Of a stretch of 64,000 nucleotides of DNA, positions 63,579 through 64,000 are shown piece by piece. The translations under genes were made by a program, and so were the position numbers. The notes below the pieces were generated by a model. That model was not told the origin of the DNA. It did not search any database and worked only from the letters and a program-made list of their open reading frames with translations. Within the stretch, counting starts at the first letter, position 1; each line of letters opens with the position of its first letter. This DNA is from Achromobacter dolens (GTDB lineage: Bacteria; Pseudomonadota; Gammaproteobacteria; Burkholderiales; Burkholderiaceae_B): positions 62,001 through 126,000 of the forward strand of contig NZ_CADIJW010000008.1 of NCBI RefSeq assembly GCF_902859745.1, read 5' to 3'.

Positions 63579-64000
63579 GCCGGTACCACCTTTTGGTTGC
63601 GCAACAGGGCGATGACGTGCTCGATCGAGAACAGCGCGATCAGGACGCCGGACAGGGCCGCGGGCACGTACTTCCAGCCATTGGAAATGCCCAGGTTGGG
63701 AATCCTGTAGGCCCACACGGATTCGGCCAGCAGGGCGCAGTTCCACGCCATCAGCGCGCCGAACAGCAGCACCAGCAGGTGGATGAAGATCTTCAGGCGC
63801 CGCTGGCCCGCCGCCGGCAGCGCGTCGACCAGCGACTCGAAGCCGATGTGGCCGGCGTCGCGCACGCCGACGGCCGCGCCCAGCATGGTGACGTACAGCA
63901 CCAGCAGCAGCGCCAGGCTCTCGGCCCAGGTGGGCGTGCTGTTCAGGACGTGGCGGCCGACGATCTGCAGGGTGACCGCGACGATCAGGCAGACCAGCCC
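63569..64000 (-). CDS. dctQ: TRAP transporter small membrane subunit (DctQ type), 5' part outside the window
   Basis: The frame is open to the end of the window and encodes the C-terminal ~143 residues of a DctQ-type protein with about three of the usual four helices. The conserved NSTPTWAESLALLLLVYVTMLGAAVGVRDAGHIGFES segment, here split across the helices, identifies the family. It stabilises the large subunit and links it with the binding protein. It stops at 63569, overlapping the start of dctM. The start codon lies beyond base 64000. Confidence 0.9.
   Translation of the reverse strand, partial: GLVCLIVAVTLQIVGRHVLNSTPTWAESLALLLVLYVTMLGAAVGVRDAGHIGFESLVDALPAAGQRRLKIFIHLLVLLFGALMAWNCALLAESVWAYRIPNLGISNGWKYVPAALSGVLIALFSIEHVIALLRNQKVVPAWR

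Overview
The window is high-GC DNA with tight gene packing, short intergenic gaps and strongly GC-biased third codon positions. Gene content (tamB, dcd, a tandem glycine riboswitch ahead of gcvTHP, a ZIP protein closely matching the Bordetella bronchiseptica ZIP, coq7, a TviB/TviC-type nucleotide-sugar pair) points to a betaproteobacterium of the Alcaligenaceae, most likely Achromobacter or Bordetella. This is an inference from remembered family sequences, not from a search. The window looks chromosomal: I see no insertion sequence, phage gene, integrase, CRISPR array, tRNA or rRNA.

Layout. 1-7.6 kb: 3' part of tamB, dcd, a VOC-GNAT fusion protein, a membrane diguanylate cyclase, a GNAT acetyltransferase and a small unknown protein. 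7.6-13 kb: a large PLP decarboxylase of basic amino acids, a BaiN-type flavoprotein, a Mn-type superoxide dismutase with a TTG start and a dyad over its promoter, and a ZIP metal transporter directly behind it. 13-18 kb: a two-aptamer glycine riboswitch followed by gcvT-gcvH-gcvP, ending in a bidirectional terminator shared with a membrane-anchored DUF945-YbjN fusion protein. 20-34.5 kb: a nine-gene minus-strand catabolic cluster (omega-amino acid transaminase, CoA-acylating semialdehyde dehydrogenase, two M81/MlrC-type metallopeptidases, a complete peptide-type ABC importer, an amidase) read away from a divergent MocR-type regulator with a repeated operator-like sequence between them. 34.5-40 kb: folA and thyA separated by an MHYT-GGDEF-EAL gene, then an OsmC protein and coq7. 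40-52 kb: a glycan-assembly operon (PNPT-family initiating transferase, UDP-GlcNAc dehydrogenase and epimerase, MurJ-like flippase, four GT-B glycosyltransferases, an AsnB-type amidotransferase) preceded by a gene-poor stretch with a strong terminator and a possible small RNA. 52-57 kb: gamma-glutamyltransferase, then pgi and a phosphomannomutase/phosphoglucomutase that supply sugar phosphates. 57-64 kb: a degenerate biotin-carboxylase-like protein, a D-2-hydroxyacid dehydrogenase, a two-component system followed by a PAP2 phosphatase, and the start of a TRAP transporter that runs out of the window.

The parts most likely to be new biology are the 20-34.5 kb cluster, which reads as a self-contained route for importing, hydrolysing and oxidising a beta- or omega-amino-acid-containing peptide or amide; the stand-alone biotin-carboxylase remnant; the DUF945-YbjN fusion; and the candidate small RNA with pyrimidine-rich CUCC motifs ahead of the glycan locus.
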